From NCBI GenBank assembly GCA_035947875.1, contig DASZJQ010000109.1, positions 29,209 to 93,208 on the forward strand: DNA of 64,000 bases, read 5' to 3'. The position numbers and the translations under genes are program-made. The DNA comes from Bog-473 sp035947875 (GTDB lineage Bacteria; Actinomycetota; Acidimicrobiia; Acidimicrobiales; RAAP-2). The notes under the pieces are model-generated. The model ran no database searches and was not told the origin of the DNA. It was given only the letters and a program-made list of their open reading frames with translations. Below are positions 31,930-40,837 of the stretch, one piece after another (the stretch's first letter is position 1; every line of letters starts with the position of its first letter).

Positions 31930-33553
31930 GTAGCGTAAAGCCGGGCTTCTCGCCGTCCGAGGGGCGCCACCAGACCGGCTCGTCGCAGGCCCAGGCCTCT
32001 CGTCGCAGGCCCACCTTGGTGACCTTGCCGGTTGCGGTCTGGGGCAGTGACTCTGATATGCGGACGAAGCGGGGCAGCCACTTGGTCCCCAGGTCCGGCT
32101 GTGCCTCGAGCCAGGCCAGGAACGCCTCAGGGTCAAAGGACGCTCCGGGCACGAGCTCGACGGCGACCATGACCTGATCGCCCGCACCGGAGGCCGTGTC
32201 GGGCACCGGGTAGACGGCGGCGACGGCCACGTCGGGGTTGCGGGAGAGCACCGCCTCGACCGGACCGGCGGCGAAGTTCTCCGAGTCGACCCGGAGCCAA
32301 TCGCCCGATCGACCGGCGAAGTAGAAGAAGCCGTCGGGATCGACGTAGCCGAGATCGCCGGTCCAGTACCACCCGTTGCGGAGGCGGTCCTGTTCGGCGC
32401 TCTCGTGCCGGTAGTACCCCTCGAACTTGCCCCGACCGCTTCGATTCACGATCTCGCCGGTGGCTTCCCCGGCATTGAGCAGGCGACCCCCTGGGTCGAT
32501 CAGCGCGCGCGGGCACTCGGCACCCGTCTCGGGGCTGATGACGGCCAGATCGACATCGTCGACCGGCTTCCCCAGTGCCCCTGGGGGCATGCCCGGTACC
32601 GGGTTGATGGCCGCACCGCCTTCGCTCTGGCCGTAGCCCTCGATGAGGTAGCAACCGAACCGCTTGCGAAAGCGATTGCGGTCGCGTACCGACGCCTCGG
32701 TGCCGAACGCGCTGCGCAGGGTGTTCTCGGCGTCGTCGGGCCGCTCCGGGGTAGCCAGGATGTAGGCGATCGCCTTGCCGACATAGCTGAATTTGGTGGC
32801 CCCGAATCGCCGCACATCGTCCAGGAATTCCGACGCGCTGAAGCGGGGTCGGACGGCGATGGCCGCACCGACCATCACGGCGGGTCCCCACAGCGCCATG
32901 AGGGCATTGCCGTGGAACAACGGCATCGGGCAGTAGCAGACGTCGTCGGGGCCGTACCCGTATCCCGGAGCCGCCACCTCGGCGATCCCGGCCAGCCGAC
33001 CCTGGGTGCACCGCACCGCCTTGGGTGTCCCGGTGGTCCCCGAGGTGAAGATGAGCTGGAACAGCGCGTCTTCGGCCACGTCACCGGCGTGCGCCACCAG
33101 GTCTCGGGCAGGTCCGCCTGCGGCGTCGCCGTCCGCCGAGAAATGGGCCAGGAGCTCGAGGTAGCGCTCGGATCCCGTGACCAGTACGCGATCGGGGGTC
33201 ACGCCCAGTGAGAGGCCCTCGAGCAGGGCCGCGCCTTCGGCATCGGTGACGATGAGGGCGCAGTCGGTGGACCTGATGTCGGCGGCGAGGGCTTCGCCCC
33301 GACGGGTCGGGTTCACCCCGACTATGGCTGCCCCCGCCAGCGCGGCCGCGTTGAGCCAGAAGAGGTACTCGGGCCCGTTGGGGAGCAACACCCCGACGTG
33401 AAACGGTCCGTCGCTGCGCAGCGACCGGGCCAGCGCGGCGCGCGCGGCCCCTTCGGCCACCGACTGGCGCCAGGTCCATCGACCGGCCGCGTCGAGCACG
33501 CCGAGGCGGTCATCATCGGCGCGCGCCGCCACCATGGCCGCCACGGTCGTCAT
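31850..33553 (-). CDS. Acyl-CoA synthetase (AMP-dependent ligase)
   Basis: 567 aa from an ATG at 33553. It activates a carboxylic acid to its acyl-CoA with ATP. Visible are the AMP-binding P-loop IFTSGTTGTPKAVRCTQ, the GYGQSEGG motif, YWTGDLGYVDPDGFFYFAGRSGDWLRVDSENFA in the hinge region and the C-terminal catalytic Lys in TATGKVTKVGL. The order matches FadD17-type ligases used in actinobacterial steroid side-chain degradation. The gene overlaps the FMN hydroxyacid oxidase gene upstream by ATGA, so both are one transcript. Its tail overlaps the HAD gene on the other strand by 80 nt. Confidence 0.91.
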   Translation of the reverse strand: MTTVAAMVAARADDDRLGVLDAAGRWTWRQSVAEGAARAALARSLRSDGPFHVGVLLPNGPEYLFWLNAAALAGAAIVGVNPTRRGEALAADIRSTDCALIVTDAEGAALLEGLSLGVTPDRVLVTGSERYLELLAHFSADGDAAGGPARDLVAHAGDVAEDALFQLIFTSGTTGTPKAVRCTQGRLAGIAEVAAPGYGYGPDDVCYCPMPLFHGNALMALWGPAVMVGAAIAVRPRFSASEFLDDVRRFGATKFSYVGKAIAYILATPERPDDAENTLRSAFGTEASVRDRNRFRKRFGCYLIEGYGQSEGGAAINPVPGMPPGALGKPVDDVDLAVISPETGAECPRALIDPGGRLLNAGEATGEIVNRSGRGKFEGYYRHESAEQDRLRNGWYWTGDLGYVDPDGFFYFAGRSGDWLRVDSENFAAGPVEAVLSRNPDVAVAAVYPVPDTASGAGDQVMVAVELVPGASFDPEAFLAWLEAQPDLGTKWLPRFVRISESLPQTATGKVTKVGLRREAWACDEPVWWRPSDGEKPGFTLLTANDRATLARGLSDHGRPPIGGPLH

Positions 33554-34740
33554 GGCAGTCCATCCATCGTCGTTGATCCGGTGGCCCGCCGGACCAAGGA
33601 CCGGTCGATCGCTTCCACCGTGGCCGTCCCGCATAGGGCCATCGTGCGCCGGAGCTCGCTCTCGTACCAGCGCAGGAGCGACGCCACGCCGTCGGCGCCG
33701 CCGGCCGCCAACGCCCACAGTGAGGGTCGACCCACCATGACGGCTCGCGCCCCGAGCGCGAGCGCCTTGGCCACGTCGGGGGCCCGGCGAACGCCTCCGT
33801 CCACATAGACCTCGACCCGTCCGGCGACGGCATCGACGATCTCGGGCAAGATGTCCGCCGTCGCCGGAGCATCGTCGAGCTGGCGTCCGCCGTGATTCGA
33901 CACCACGATCGCCGCCGCACCCGCCTCGATGCAGCGCAGCGCGTCGTCGGCCCGCTGCACCCCCTTCGCCACCACCGGGAGGCCGCTGAGGCCGGCCAGC
34001 CACCCGACGTCGTCCGGGGTCAAGGCCGGCTCGAATTCCCGGGTCACCACGGCCATGAAGCCGCCTTCGCGGGCTCGGGCCGTGCTGTCCCCGGTCAGGT
34101 TGGGCAGGGACAGGTCGGGGGGCAGATGCACACCGCTGCGAAGCTCGCGGAGGCGGAGTCCGGAGACCGGGGCGTCGACGGTGAGGACGAGGGCGCCGTA
34201 TCCGTGCGCCGCCGTCCGCTGGACCAGGTCTCGGGTGCGGGCCCGATCGCGCAAGATGTAGATCTGCATCCATCGGGGGGCGCCGGGTGCCGCCGCGGCC
34301 ACGTCCTCCAACGAACAGGTGGCGAGCGAGGACAGGACCATGAGCGCGCCCACCTCGGCCGCACCGCGGGCCGTGTCCTTCTCGCCCTCGGGATGGGCCA
34401 AACCCTGGATGGCCGTGGGGGCGATCACCACCGGCGAGCGGACGGGTTGGCCCAGGAGCGTGGTCGAGGTGGTGACCTGGTCGATCCCGGCCAGCACCCG
34501 AGGGTGGAGCTGCCAACGGCTCCACGCCGCCACGTTCTCGGCCAGGAGTCGCTCGTCCTCTGCCCCACCCGAGAAGTAGGCGTAGGCCATTTCCCCGATG
34601 ATCCGGCGGGCGTCCCTCTCCAGATCGACCAAAGAGAGGTCAATGGCCAGGGGGGTCGAACCGGCCGAACGGACGGTCCCGGTCGACGGGTTGTGAGCCG
34701 ACCCGTCGCTGCTGGCAGGATGATCGGGCACAGGCCGCAT
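33550..34740 (-). CDS. FMN-dependent alpha-hydroxy-acid oxidase/dehydrogenase
   Basis: 396 aa from an ATG at 34740 (an upstream ATG at 34764 is possible). It belongs to the lactate/glycolate oxidase family: MAYAYFSGGAEDERLLAENVAAWSRW near the N-terminus, PVVIAPTAIQGLAHPEGE, and VSNHGGRQLDDAPATADIL with the catalytic His and Arg. DGGVRRAPDVAKALALGARAVMVGRP binds the FMN phosphate. It oxidises a 2-hydroxy acid to the 2-keto acid. It is translationally coupled to the acyl-CoA ligase. It lies divergent (50 nt) from the LLM oxidoreductase. Substrate unknown. Confidence 0.91.
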   Translation of the reverse strand: MRPVPDHPASSDGSAHNPSTGTVRSAGSTPLAIDLSLVDLERDARRIIGEMAYAYFSGGAEDERLLAENVAAWSRWQLHPRVLAGIDQVTTSTTLLGQPVRSPVVIAPTAIQGLAHPEGEKDTARGAAEVGALMVLSSLATCSLEDVAAAAPGAPRWMQIYILRDRARTRDLVQRTAAHGYGALVLTVDAPVSGLRLRELRSGVHLPPDLSLPNLTGDSTARAREGGFMAVVTREFEPALTPDDVGWLAGLSGLPVVAKGVQRADDALRCIEAGAAAIVVSNHGGRQLDDAPATADILPEIVDAVAGRVEVYVDGGVRRAPDVAKALALGARAVMVGRPSLWALAAGGADGVASLLRWYESELRRTMALCGTATVEAIDRSLVRRATGSTTMDGLP

Positions 34741-34790
34741 GGTAGGCGGCGGCCACGCTCCCATCCCACACCGATCCCGCCGGAGGCGCC

Positions 34791-35666
34791 ATGCGATTCT
34801 CGTATGCCGAGTCAATGACCGATCCGTCGTATTACCTCCCTTTGGCTCGCGCCGCCGAGGAGGCCAATTTCGATTCTATGGTCGTTCCGGACAGCATCTG
34901 CTACCCCGAGGAGTCCGACACGCGCTACCCCTTCAACCCGGACGGGACGCGGGAATTCCTGGAGGACAAGCCCTTCTTGGAGCCCTTCTCGTTGATCCCG
35001 GCCATGGGAGCGGTGACCGAGCAGCTGCGCTTCGTCACCTTCGTGGTCAAGCTGCCCATCCGACAGCCGGTGCTGGTGGCCAAGCAGGTCAGCTCCACGG
35101 CTGTCCTGACCGGCAACCGCCTTCTGCTGGGGGTGGGGACCAGCCCGTGGCCCGAGGACTACACGGTCTGCGGCGTGCCCTGGGTAGGGCGGGGCAAGCG
35201 CATGGACGAGCAGATCGAGGTCATGCGAGGACTGATGGCCGGCGGGTACTTCGAATATCACGGCGACGTGTTCGACCTCCCTTCGGTCAAGATGAGCCCC
35301 ACGCCGACCAAGCCCGTCCCGATCCTGATCGGTGGGCACCACGAGGCGGCGCTCCGCCGGGCCGCCGTCAGCGGGGACGGGTGGTTGCACGGCGGAGGGG
35401 ACCCGGGTGATCTGCCGGGGCTCCTGGCGCGACTTGCCGTCTTGCGGGCAGAACACGGGACCGAGGGCAAGCCCTTTGAAGTGCACGTCATCTCGCTGGA
35501 TGCCTACAGCGTTGACGGGGTCCGCCGGCTCGAGGAATTGGGTGTGACCGACGTGATCGTAGGATTTCGGTGGCCCTACGTGCCCGAGCAGGACACCGAG
35601 AGCCTGCAGACCAAGATCGACAGCCTCACGAGGTTCAGCGATGACGTCATCGCCAAGGTCCGATGA
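34791..35666 (+). CDS. LLM-class F420-dependent oxidoreductase
   Basis: 291 aa from the ATG at 34791 with GGAGG just upstream. Luciferase-like TIM barrel: MRFSYAESMTDPSYYLPLARAAEEANFDSMVVPDS starts it, and VKLPIRQPVLVAKQVSSTAVLTGNRLLLGVGTSPWPEDY is the F420/LLM core. The C-terminal DVIVGFRWPY is typical of the TIGR03619-like subgroup. It probably performs a hydride transfer on an acyl or ketone intermediate. It begins a plus-strand run with the NTF2-like, DUF35 and thiolase-like genes. Confidence 0.9.
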   Translation: MRFSYAESMTDPSYYLPLARAAEEANFDSMVVPDSICYPEESDTRYPFNPDGTREFLEDKPFLEPFSLIPAMGAVTEQLRFVTFVVKLPIRQPVLVAKQVSSTAVLTGNRLLLGVGTSPWPEDYTVCGVPWVGRGKRMDEQIEVMRGLMAGGYFEYHGDVFDLPSVKMSPTPTKPVPILIGGHHEAALRRAAVSGDGWLHGGGDPGDLPGLLARLAVLRAEHGTEGKPFEVHVISLDAYSVDGVRRLEELGVTDVIVGFRWPYVPEQDTESLQTKIDSLTRFSDDVIAKVR

Positions 35667-35693
35667 GCAGCCACCGGGAGACAAGGGGACATC

Positions 35694-36113
35694 ATGACTG
35701 AGGAAGCGCTGACCGCACGGGAGCTGGGGATCCGCTCCCGGGCCGCCGTCCACGCCCGGGACCGGGACGCCTGGCTGGACCTCTTCGCGTCCGATGCCGT
35801 GGTGCAGGATCCGATTGGTCCGTCTCCCTTCGACCCCGATGGGAAGGGTCACCAGGGGCGGGAGGCCATTGCCGCGTTTTACGACACGGTCATCGCGCCC
35901 AGCGCGGCCATCAGTTTCGAGATTCAAGAGTCGTACCTCTGCGGGGACGAGGTGGCCGACGTCGGCACCATCCGGACCACGTTGGCCGGCGGCCAACACC
36001 AGGCCGTGGTGCGTGGCGTCTACACCTACCGGTCGAACGGGGCCGGCAAGCTGGCTTCGCTCCGCGCCTTCTGGGAGTTCGACGCGCTGGAACTGATCGA
36101 ACTCACCGGCTGA
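35694..36113 (+). CDS. NTF2-like (ketosteroid isomerase-related) protein
   Basis: 139 aa; AAGGGG lies just upstream of the ATG. The fold is visible in AVHARDRDAWLDLFASDAVVQDPIGPSPFDPDGKGHQGREAIAAFYDTVIAP, where Asp/Pro residues match the SnoaL/KSI pocket. Related proteins next to F420 oxidoreductases and steroid genes often bind or isomerise steroids. Whether it is catalytic cannot be told. It is 27 nt after the LLM gene and 26 nt before the zinc-ribbon gene, consistent with one operon. Confidence 0.88.
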   Translation: MTEEALTARELGIRSRAAVHARDRDAWLDLFASDAVVQDPIGPSPFDPDGKGHQGREAIAAFYDTVIAPSAAISFEIQESYLCGDEVADVGTIRTTLAGGQHQAVVRGVYTYRSNGAGKLASLRAFWEFDALELIELTG

Positions 36114-36139
36114 GAGGCAACGCCCGTCGGGGTTGGGCC

Positions 36140-36559
36140 ATGGCCTACATTGACCGCATGCTGGTCATGGTCAAGGAGGGCCTCTTCACCGACGGGGACC
36201 CACCGTCGCTCCTGGGCAGCCACTGCGCGGCCTGCGGTGCTCGGCACTTCCCCCGTCACGACACCTGCCCCTACTGCGCGGTTGAGGATCCCGAGCCGGT
36301 GGAGCTTTCACGGCGCGGAACCCTGTGGGCGTGGACGGCGGTCACGGCGCCGCCCCCCGGATACACCGGGGAGACGCCGTACGGCGTGGGCGTGGTCGAG
36401 CTGCCCGAAGGCATTCGTGTCATCGCCCGGCTGACCGAGAGCGACCCGGCTGTACTCACACTGGCCTGCCCCATGGAACTGCGGATCGTGCCGCTGCACG
36501 TCGACGGAGACGGCAATGACGTAATCACCTATGCCTTCGCTCCGGCTCTTCCATCGTGA
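36140..36559 (+). CDS. DUF35 zinc-ribbon/OB-fold protein (thiolase partner)
   Basis: 139 aa. Four Cys in two CxxC-like pairs (CAACG and CPYC) form the rubredoxin-like zinc ribbon. An OB-fold follows with the GTLWAWTAVTAPPPGYTGETPYGVGVVELPEG segment. DUF35 proteins bind acyl-CoA and form complexes with thiolase-like lipid-transfer proteins, for example in the side-chain aldolase of steroid catabolism. The thiolase-like gene overlaps it by 4 nt (GTGA), which strongly supports a complex. The ATG at 36140 is the first; ATGs 6 or 9 codons later are possible. Confidence 0.9.
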   Translation: MAYIDRMLVMVKEGLFTDGDPPSLLGSHCAACGARHFPRHDTCPYCAVEDPEPVELSRRGTLWAWTAVTAPPPGYTGETPYGVGVVELPEGIRVIARLTESDPAVLTLACPMELRIVPLHVDGDGNDVITYAFAPALPS

Positions 36560-37701
36560 AGCGCGTCGTCATCACCGGTGTGGGCCTGCATCCGTTCGGC
36601 CGATTCGACGGCACGTCGACCACCGATATGGGGGTGCGGGCCGTGCGCGCCGCCCTCAAGCAGGCCGGGGTCGGTCGCGGCGGCTTCCAGGCGGCGTTCT
36701 GCGGGACCGCCTACGGGGGAGTCGCCACCGGCCACAAGGTGCTCAGCCGCCTGGGGATGACCGGGATGCCGATTGTCGACGTCGAGGCCGGTTGTGCCAG
36801 TGGTGGTGCCGCCCTGATGTTGGCGGCCGGAGCGATCCGGGCCGGCCAGTACGACACGGTGCTGGTTTTCGGGACCGAGAAAATGCCCAAGGGCATCATC
36901 CGCTCATCGTTTTTCGAGCCGTGGCAGGAGGAGGCCGGATTGGCCGCCACTCCCGCTTTCTTCGGACTCCGCGCGCAACGGCTGGCCGTCAATTCGGGAG
37001 TGACCAAGCAGCATCTGGCCCAGGTGGTGGTCAAGAACCGGCGCCACGGCGCATCGAACGCGGACGCCATGTACCAGAAGGAGGTCTCGGCCGAGGAGGT
37101 CCTGGCTTCGCGGGTGGTGTGTGAGCCGTTACATCTCTTCATGCTGTGCTCGCCCAACGAAGGCGCGGCGGCGGTGGTGCTGACCCGCGACGATCGCCCG
37201 GAAGTCTCGGCTCCGGCGCCGATCACGCTGGCCGGAGCGGTGCTCCGTTCTCATCTTCCCGGCGCCGTGCTCAGCGAGTCCACCCCCCTGTCGGGGTTGG
37301 TCGACGACACCGTGCCTCCGCCGTCCACCTTGGCCGCCACCGCGGCGTTCGAGGAAGCGGGGCTCGGGCCGTCGGACCTCGACGTCGTGGAGTGCCAGGA
37401 CACCGATGCCGCCCGGGAACTCCTGTCCTACGAGGAACTCGGCCTCTGCGATCCGGGTGGTTCGGCTGCTCTGCTCGAATCGGGCGCCACCCGATTGGGC
37501 GGATCCCTGCCCGTCAATCCAAGTGGGGGGCTGCTCTCCAAGGGTGAGCCATTGGGCGCGTCCGCCCTCGGCCAGGTGGTGGAGCTGGTGCGTCAGCTTC
37601 GGGGCGAATGCGGGGCGCGCCAGGTCGCGGGCGCTCGAGTCGCCCTCTCCCACACGGTGGGCCGAGGCGCCAACGCCGGCGTCGTGGTGTTGACCCGCTG
37701 A
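36556..37701 (+). CDS. Thiolase-like lipid-transfer protein with altered active site
   Basis: 381 aa from a GTG at 36556. Thiolase superfamily: VVITGVGLHPFGRF at the start, and the nucleophile-type Cys in DVEAGCASGGAALMLAAGAIRAG. The third motif normally reads GHP.GA, but here it is SKGEPLGASALGQ, so the conserved His is Glu. The last C-x-G motif reads HTVGRGANAG without Cys. Related proteins (Ltp-type) act as retro-aldolases or acyl-CoA lyases together with DUF35 partners. The adjacent DUF35 gene overlaps it by 4 nt. A carbon-carbon cleavage role is plausible, while classical thiolysis is unlikely without those residues. Confidence 0.9.
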   Translation: MKRVVITGVGLHPFGRFDGTSTTDMGVRAVRAALKQAGVGRGGFQAAFCGTAYGGVATGHKVLSRLGMTGMPIVDVEAGCASGGAALMLAAGAIRAGQYDTVLVFGTEKMPKGIIRSSFFEPWQEEAGLAATPAFFGLRAQRLAVNSGVTKQHLAQVVVKNRRHGASNADAMYQKEVSAEEVLASRVVCEPLHLFMLCSPNEGAAAVVLTRDDRPEVSAPAPITLAGAVLRSHLPGAVLSESTPLSGLVDDTVPPPSTLAATAAFEEAGLGPSDLDVVECQDTDAARELLSYEELGLCDPGGSAALLESGATRLGGSLPVNPSGGLLSKGEPLGASALGQVVELVRQLRGECGARQVAGARVALSHTVGRGANAGVVVLTR

Positions 37702-37745
37702 ACGTTGGATCGTGGCACCGAGGACCGCCCGGAGAAGGAGGAGTC

Positions 37746-39026
37746 GTGGACAATCGCACCGTGCCCCTAACCTCGAAGGGACGCCCGAGGCCCCAGACCT
37801 CGACGGGAGGCCCGACCCGGCCCAAGGCCGGACGTGTCGCTCGCGTGTCGCCGGTCATCGCCGCCCTCCTGTTCTCGGGGGTGGCGGTGGGTATCGGGCC
37901 GTTGCAGGCACGCCGGGCCGCCGCGGCAGCCCCGTCGGCCAAGCAGGCAGCCGTCGCCGACGGCGCCGACCCGTCACGCACCGACGCAGCCGGAACGGAG
38001 TGGCTCTGCAATCCCGATCTACCGGCTAATCCATGCCTTTCCAACGAGAACGCGCTGGTGCAGAGGGCATCGGGCCGGAACTCCGTGCAACTTGCTCGCC
38101 CGGCTAGCCAGCCACCCATCGATTGCTTCTACGTCTATCCCACCGTGAGCAAGCAACCAGGGCTCGCGGCCAACCTCGAGATCCAGGCCGCCGAGACCAA
38201 TGTCGCCACGTTCCAGGCGTCGCGCTTTTCGAGCGTCTGCAAGGTCTACGCACCGATGTATCCCCAGATCACCACCAACGGGCTGCAGCATCTCGGATCG
38301 GGTTTCCGAGCTGCCCTCACGGCCGGCTACGACGTGGTGCAGTCAGCGTGGAAGGACTATATGGAGCATGACAATCACGGCCGGGGCGTCGTGGTCATCG
38401 GCCACTCCCAAGGTTCCACCATGGCCCAGGAGCTGCTGCGCACCCAGATCGACTCCAATGCGCGCGCTCGAAACCTTCTCGTCTCCGCCATCATTCCCGG
38501 CGGCAACGTGGTGGTCCCGATCGGACAACAGGTCGGGGGGACATTCCAACACCTCGCTGCCTGTACCGCGCCCACCCAGCTGCATTGCATCGTTGCTTAC
38601 TCGAGTTTTGATCAGACACCTCCGGCGGGCACGCTGTTCGGGATACCCGGACATGGCGTGAGTTTCCTCCAGATCACACCCAGTCCGACCACGGGCATGC
38701 AGGTCCTTTGCGTCAACCCGGCCGCATTGTCGACCGGAGGAAGCGGTGTGCTCCAGCCCTATTTCCCGCGCGGCGCCACCACAACGGGACGGCTGATCCC
38801 TTGGGCAACCCAGCCCAACCTGTATTCCGGGCGGTGCATGTCCCAGAACGGGACCACCTGGCTGCAGGTCAACGCGCCGATCGTCCCCGGAGATCCTCGA
38901 CCCGTGGTGACCCAGGTCCTGGGTCCGAGCTGGGGTCTGCACCTCGACGACGTCAACCTCTTTCTCGGAAATTTGGTCGGCCTGGTCGGCACGCAGTCAA
39001 GGGCCTTTGTTCGGACACACTCCTGA
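37746..39026 (+). CDS. Secreted DUF3089 lipase-like alpha/beta hydrolase
   Basis: 426 aa from a GTG at 37746 with AAGGAGGAG upstream. An N-terminal polar stretch leads into a hydrophobic signal-like segment (about 33-62, VSPVIAALLFSGVAVGIGP), followed by an Ala-rich region. DUF3089 signatures are IDCFYVYPTVS and VVVIGHSQGSTMAQELL, with the nucleophile Ser in GHSQG. Multiple Cys residues suggest disulfides in an exported enzyme. It is transcribed downstream of the thiolase-like gene but after a 44-nt gap and with a different theme. Substrate likely a lipid or ester. Confidence 0.86.
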   Translation: MDNRTVPLTSKGRPRPQTSTGGPTRPKAGRVARVSPVIAALLFSGVAVGIGPLQARRAAAAAPSAKQAAVADGADPSRTDAAGTEWLCNPDLPANPCLSNENALVQRASGRNSVQLARPASQPPIDCFYVYPTVSKQPGLAANLEIQAAETNVATFQASRFSSVCKVYAPMYPQITTNGLQHLGSGFRAALTAGYDVVQSAWKDYMEHDNHGRGVVVIGHSQGSTMAQELLRTQIDSNARARNLLVSAIIPGGNVVVPIGQQVGGTFQHLAACTAPTQLHCIVAYSSFDQTPPAGTLFGIPGHGVSFLQITPSPTTGMQVLCVNPAALSTGGSGVLQPYFPRGATTTGRLIPWATQPNLYSGRCMSQNGTTWLQVNAPIVPGDPRPVVTQVLGPSWGLHLDDVNLFLGNLVGLVGTQSRAFVRTHS

Positions 39027-39063
39027 TCCCCTCGACGGAGTCACCTCATGTCTCACGCCCAAC

Positions 39064-39816
39064 TCAGAGGCCCTTCAGCGCCTGGGGCAGTTCTTCCAAT
39101 GACGTGATCACGGCATCGGGCACTTCGTCGCAGCCGGGTGGAGGCCGATAGGTGCCCCCACCCTCGCGGTCGATCCAGATGGCGTGCCAACCTGCCCGTT
39201 TCGCCCCCACCACATCGTTGAGGGGGTGATCGCCGACCAGGACGCAGGCGGACGGGGGCAACTCCATCTGCTGCTGGACCACCTCGAATATCCCTCGGTC
39301 CGGTTTGGCCACGCGGTGATCCTGGGCGAAGACGACGACTTCGAAGATCCCCCCGAGCCCGATGGCTTCGGGCAGTCGACTGCCGTTGGACAGCAACCCG
39401 ATGCGGTAGTCGGGGCGCAGCGATTCGAGGGTGGGCAACGCGTCCTCAAAGAGGGCCGGGTCCTTGTCCCGGTCCCGAAAATAGGAATCAGCGAGCTGTT
39501 CGGCCAACACCAGATCCTGCGCCTCGCTCCAGTCCCCGCCGTCTCGCCGCACGCGCTGCAAGGATCGGGCGAAGCCGAGTCGGCGCAGTCGGGCCAGGTT
39601 GTATTCCACACCGCGCAGCTCGCGCGCCACGGCACCCCGGTCGCTCTGCAGGTCGCCGACGGTCAACGCGTCGGTGACGGCACCCGGGCGGGCGGCGCGA
39701 AGGTCGTTCAGCACTCCAAGCAGAGCACCGTGCATGACCCTTTGGAAGTCCCACAGCGTCTGATCGCCATCGAAGAGGACGGCCTCGACCGGCGACGTTC
39801 GGGCCGGAGCGTTCAA
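39064..39816 (-). CDS. HAD-family hydrolase (subfamily IA)
   Basis: 250 aa from a TTG at 39816, whose TTGA overlaps the stop of the quinone reductase gene upstream. Motif I is LFDGDQTLWDF, motif II is LLSNGS, motif III uses Lys in RVAKPDRGIFEVV and motif IV is LVGDHPLNDVVGAKRAG. The order matches YjjG/haloacid-dehalogenase-like phosphatases. It probably removes phosphate from nucleotides or sugars. The tight overlap with the oxidoreductase indicates one operon. Confidence 0.88.
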   Translation of the reverse strand: MNAPARTSPVEAVLFDGDQTLWDFQRVMHGALLGVLNDLRAARPGAVTDALTVGDLQSDRGAVARELRGVEYNLARLRRLGFARSLQRVRRDGGDWSEAQDLVLAEQLADSYFRDRDKDPALFEDALPTLESLRPDYRIGLLSNGSRLPEAIGLGGIFEVVVFAQDHRVAKPDRGIFEVVQQQMELPPSACVLVGDHPLNDVVGAKRAGWHAIWIDREGGGTYRPPPGCDEVPDAVITSLEELPQALKGL

Positions 39817-40754
39817 TTGACCAGGACGACCTTGCCCAACTTCCCTCCGGCGGCGAACCGGTCGTAGGCACCGGTGGCGTCGGCCATGGGGAAGGCCGCA
39901 TAGACCGGCACGCGAAGGCGACCCGACGCCAGGAGTGGCAGGACGTGGGCTGTGACCGCCGCCGCAACGTCCGCCTTCTCGCGCCGGGTGCGGAACCGCA
40001 AGGTGGATCCACCGATGCGCACCCGCTTGGTCATGAGACTCATCAGGTCGAGCTCCATGGCTCCTCCGGAGCCGACCCCGATGACGACCACGCGAGCCCC
40101 GATCGCCAGATGGGGCAGCACATGGGGCAGGCTGGCCGCCCCCACCAGCTCGAGGACGACGTCGTAGGGGCCATGGTCGGCGACCTCGTCCGGGTCGATG
40201 GCCACCGCCGCGCCCAGCGCCACGACCTCGTTTCGCCGGTCGGGATCGCGGACGGTGGCGACCACCGTGGCCCCGGTACCGGCCGCCAGTTGCACACCGG
40301 CCGTGCCGACACCTCCGGCGGCGCCGCTGACCAGCACCCGTTCCCCCATGCGGAGTTGGCCCTGGGTGAAGAGAGCGTCGAAGGCGGTCGAGAAGACCTC
40401 GGGAAAGCCCCCCGCCTCGGGCCAGGGGAGCACGTCAGGGACAGCCAGCGCGTGCGACTCGTCGACCACGCACAAGGCGGCCTGAGCGCCGCCTCCCACC
40501 AGGGCCATGATCCGATCGCCGGGGGAGAACTGGCGTACCTCGGAGCCCACGGCGACCACCTCCCCGGCCAGTTCCATGCCGGGGATGTCCGGGGGTGAGC
40601 CCGGAGGGGCGGGGTAGAGGCCGATGCGTTGGATCAGGTCGGCCGCGTTGAGTCCGGCCGCCTCGACGGCCACCAGGAGCTCGGTGTTCCCGGGCACGGG
40701 ATCGTCCCGTTCTTCCCAGTGAAGCTGGTTGTCACGGATCACCACGGCTCGCAT
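39813..40754 (-). CDS. Zinc-free NAD(P)H:quinone oxidoreductase-like MDR enzyme
   Basis: 313 aa from the ATG at 40754 (a GTG at 40763 is also possible). Medium-chain dehydrogenase family: AAGLNAADLIQRIGLYPAPPGSPPDIPGMELAGEVVAVG at the N-terminal GroES-like domain. LVSGAAGGVGTAGVQLAAGTGA is the NADPH-binding motif. No structural-zinc Cys cluster is seen, as in quinone oxidoreductases. Expected role: reduction of quinones or enones with NADPH. It overlaps the downstream HAD gene by 4 nt and is divergent from the glutathione peroxidase-like gene (83 nt). Confidence 0.9.
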   Translation of the reverse strand: MRAVVIRDNQLHWEERDDPVPGNTELLVAVEAAGLNAADLIQRIGLYPAPPGSPPDIPGMELAGEVVAVGSEVRQFSPGDRIMALVGGGAQAALCVVDESHALAVPDVLPWPEAGGFPEVFSTAFDALFTQGQLRMGERVLVSGAAGGVGTAGVQLAAGTGATVVATVRDPDRRNEVVALGAAVAIDPDEVADHGPYDVVLELVGAASLPHVLPHLAIGARVVVIGVGSGGAMELDLMSLMTKRVRIGGSTLRFRTRREKADVAAAVTAHVLPLLASGRLRVPVYAAFPMADATGAYDRFAAGGKLGKVVLVN

Positions 40755-40837
40755 GAAGCTCACTCTTGCACGCGGCGTCGTCGGTGAGCCGCTCTCGCCC
40801 CGGCAGGGGTCCGGTCAGGCCCGGTAACCTCGGACCC

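Noticed and set aside
31850..34525. A single 891-residue protein reading through both the ligase and the start of the hydroxyacid oxidase
   Set aside because: The extra N-terminal part is a different frame of the FMN oxidase gene, which has clear family motifs in its own frame.
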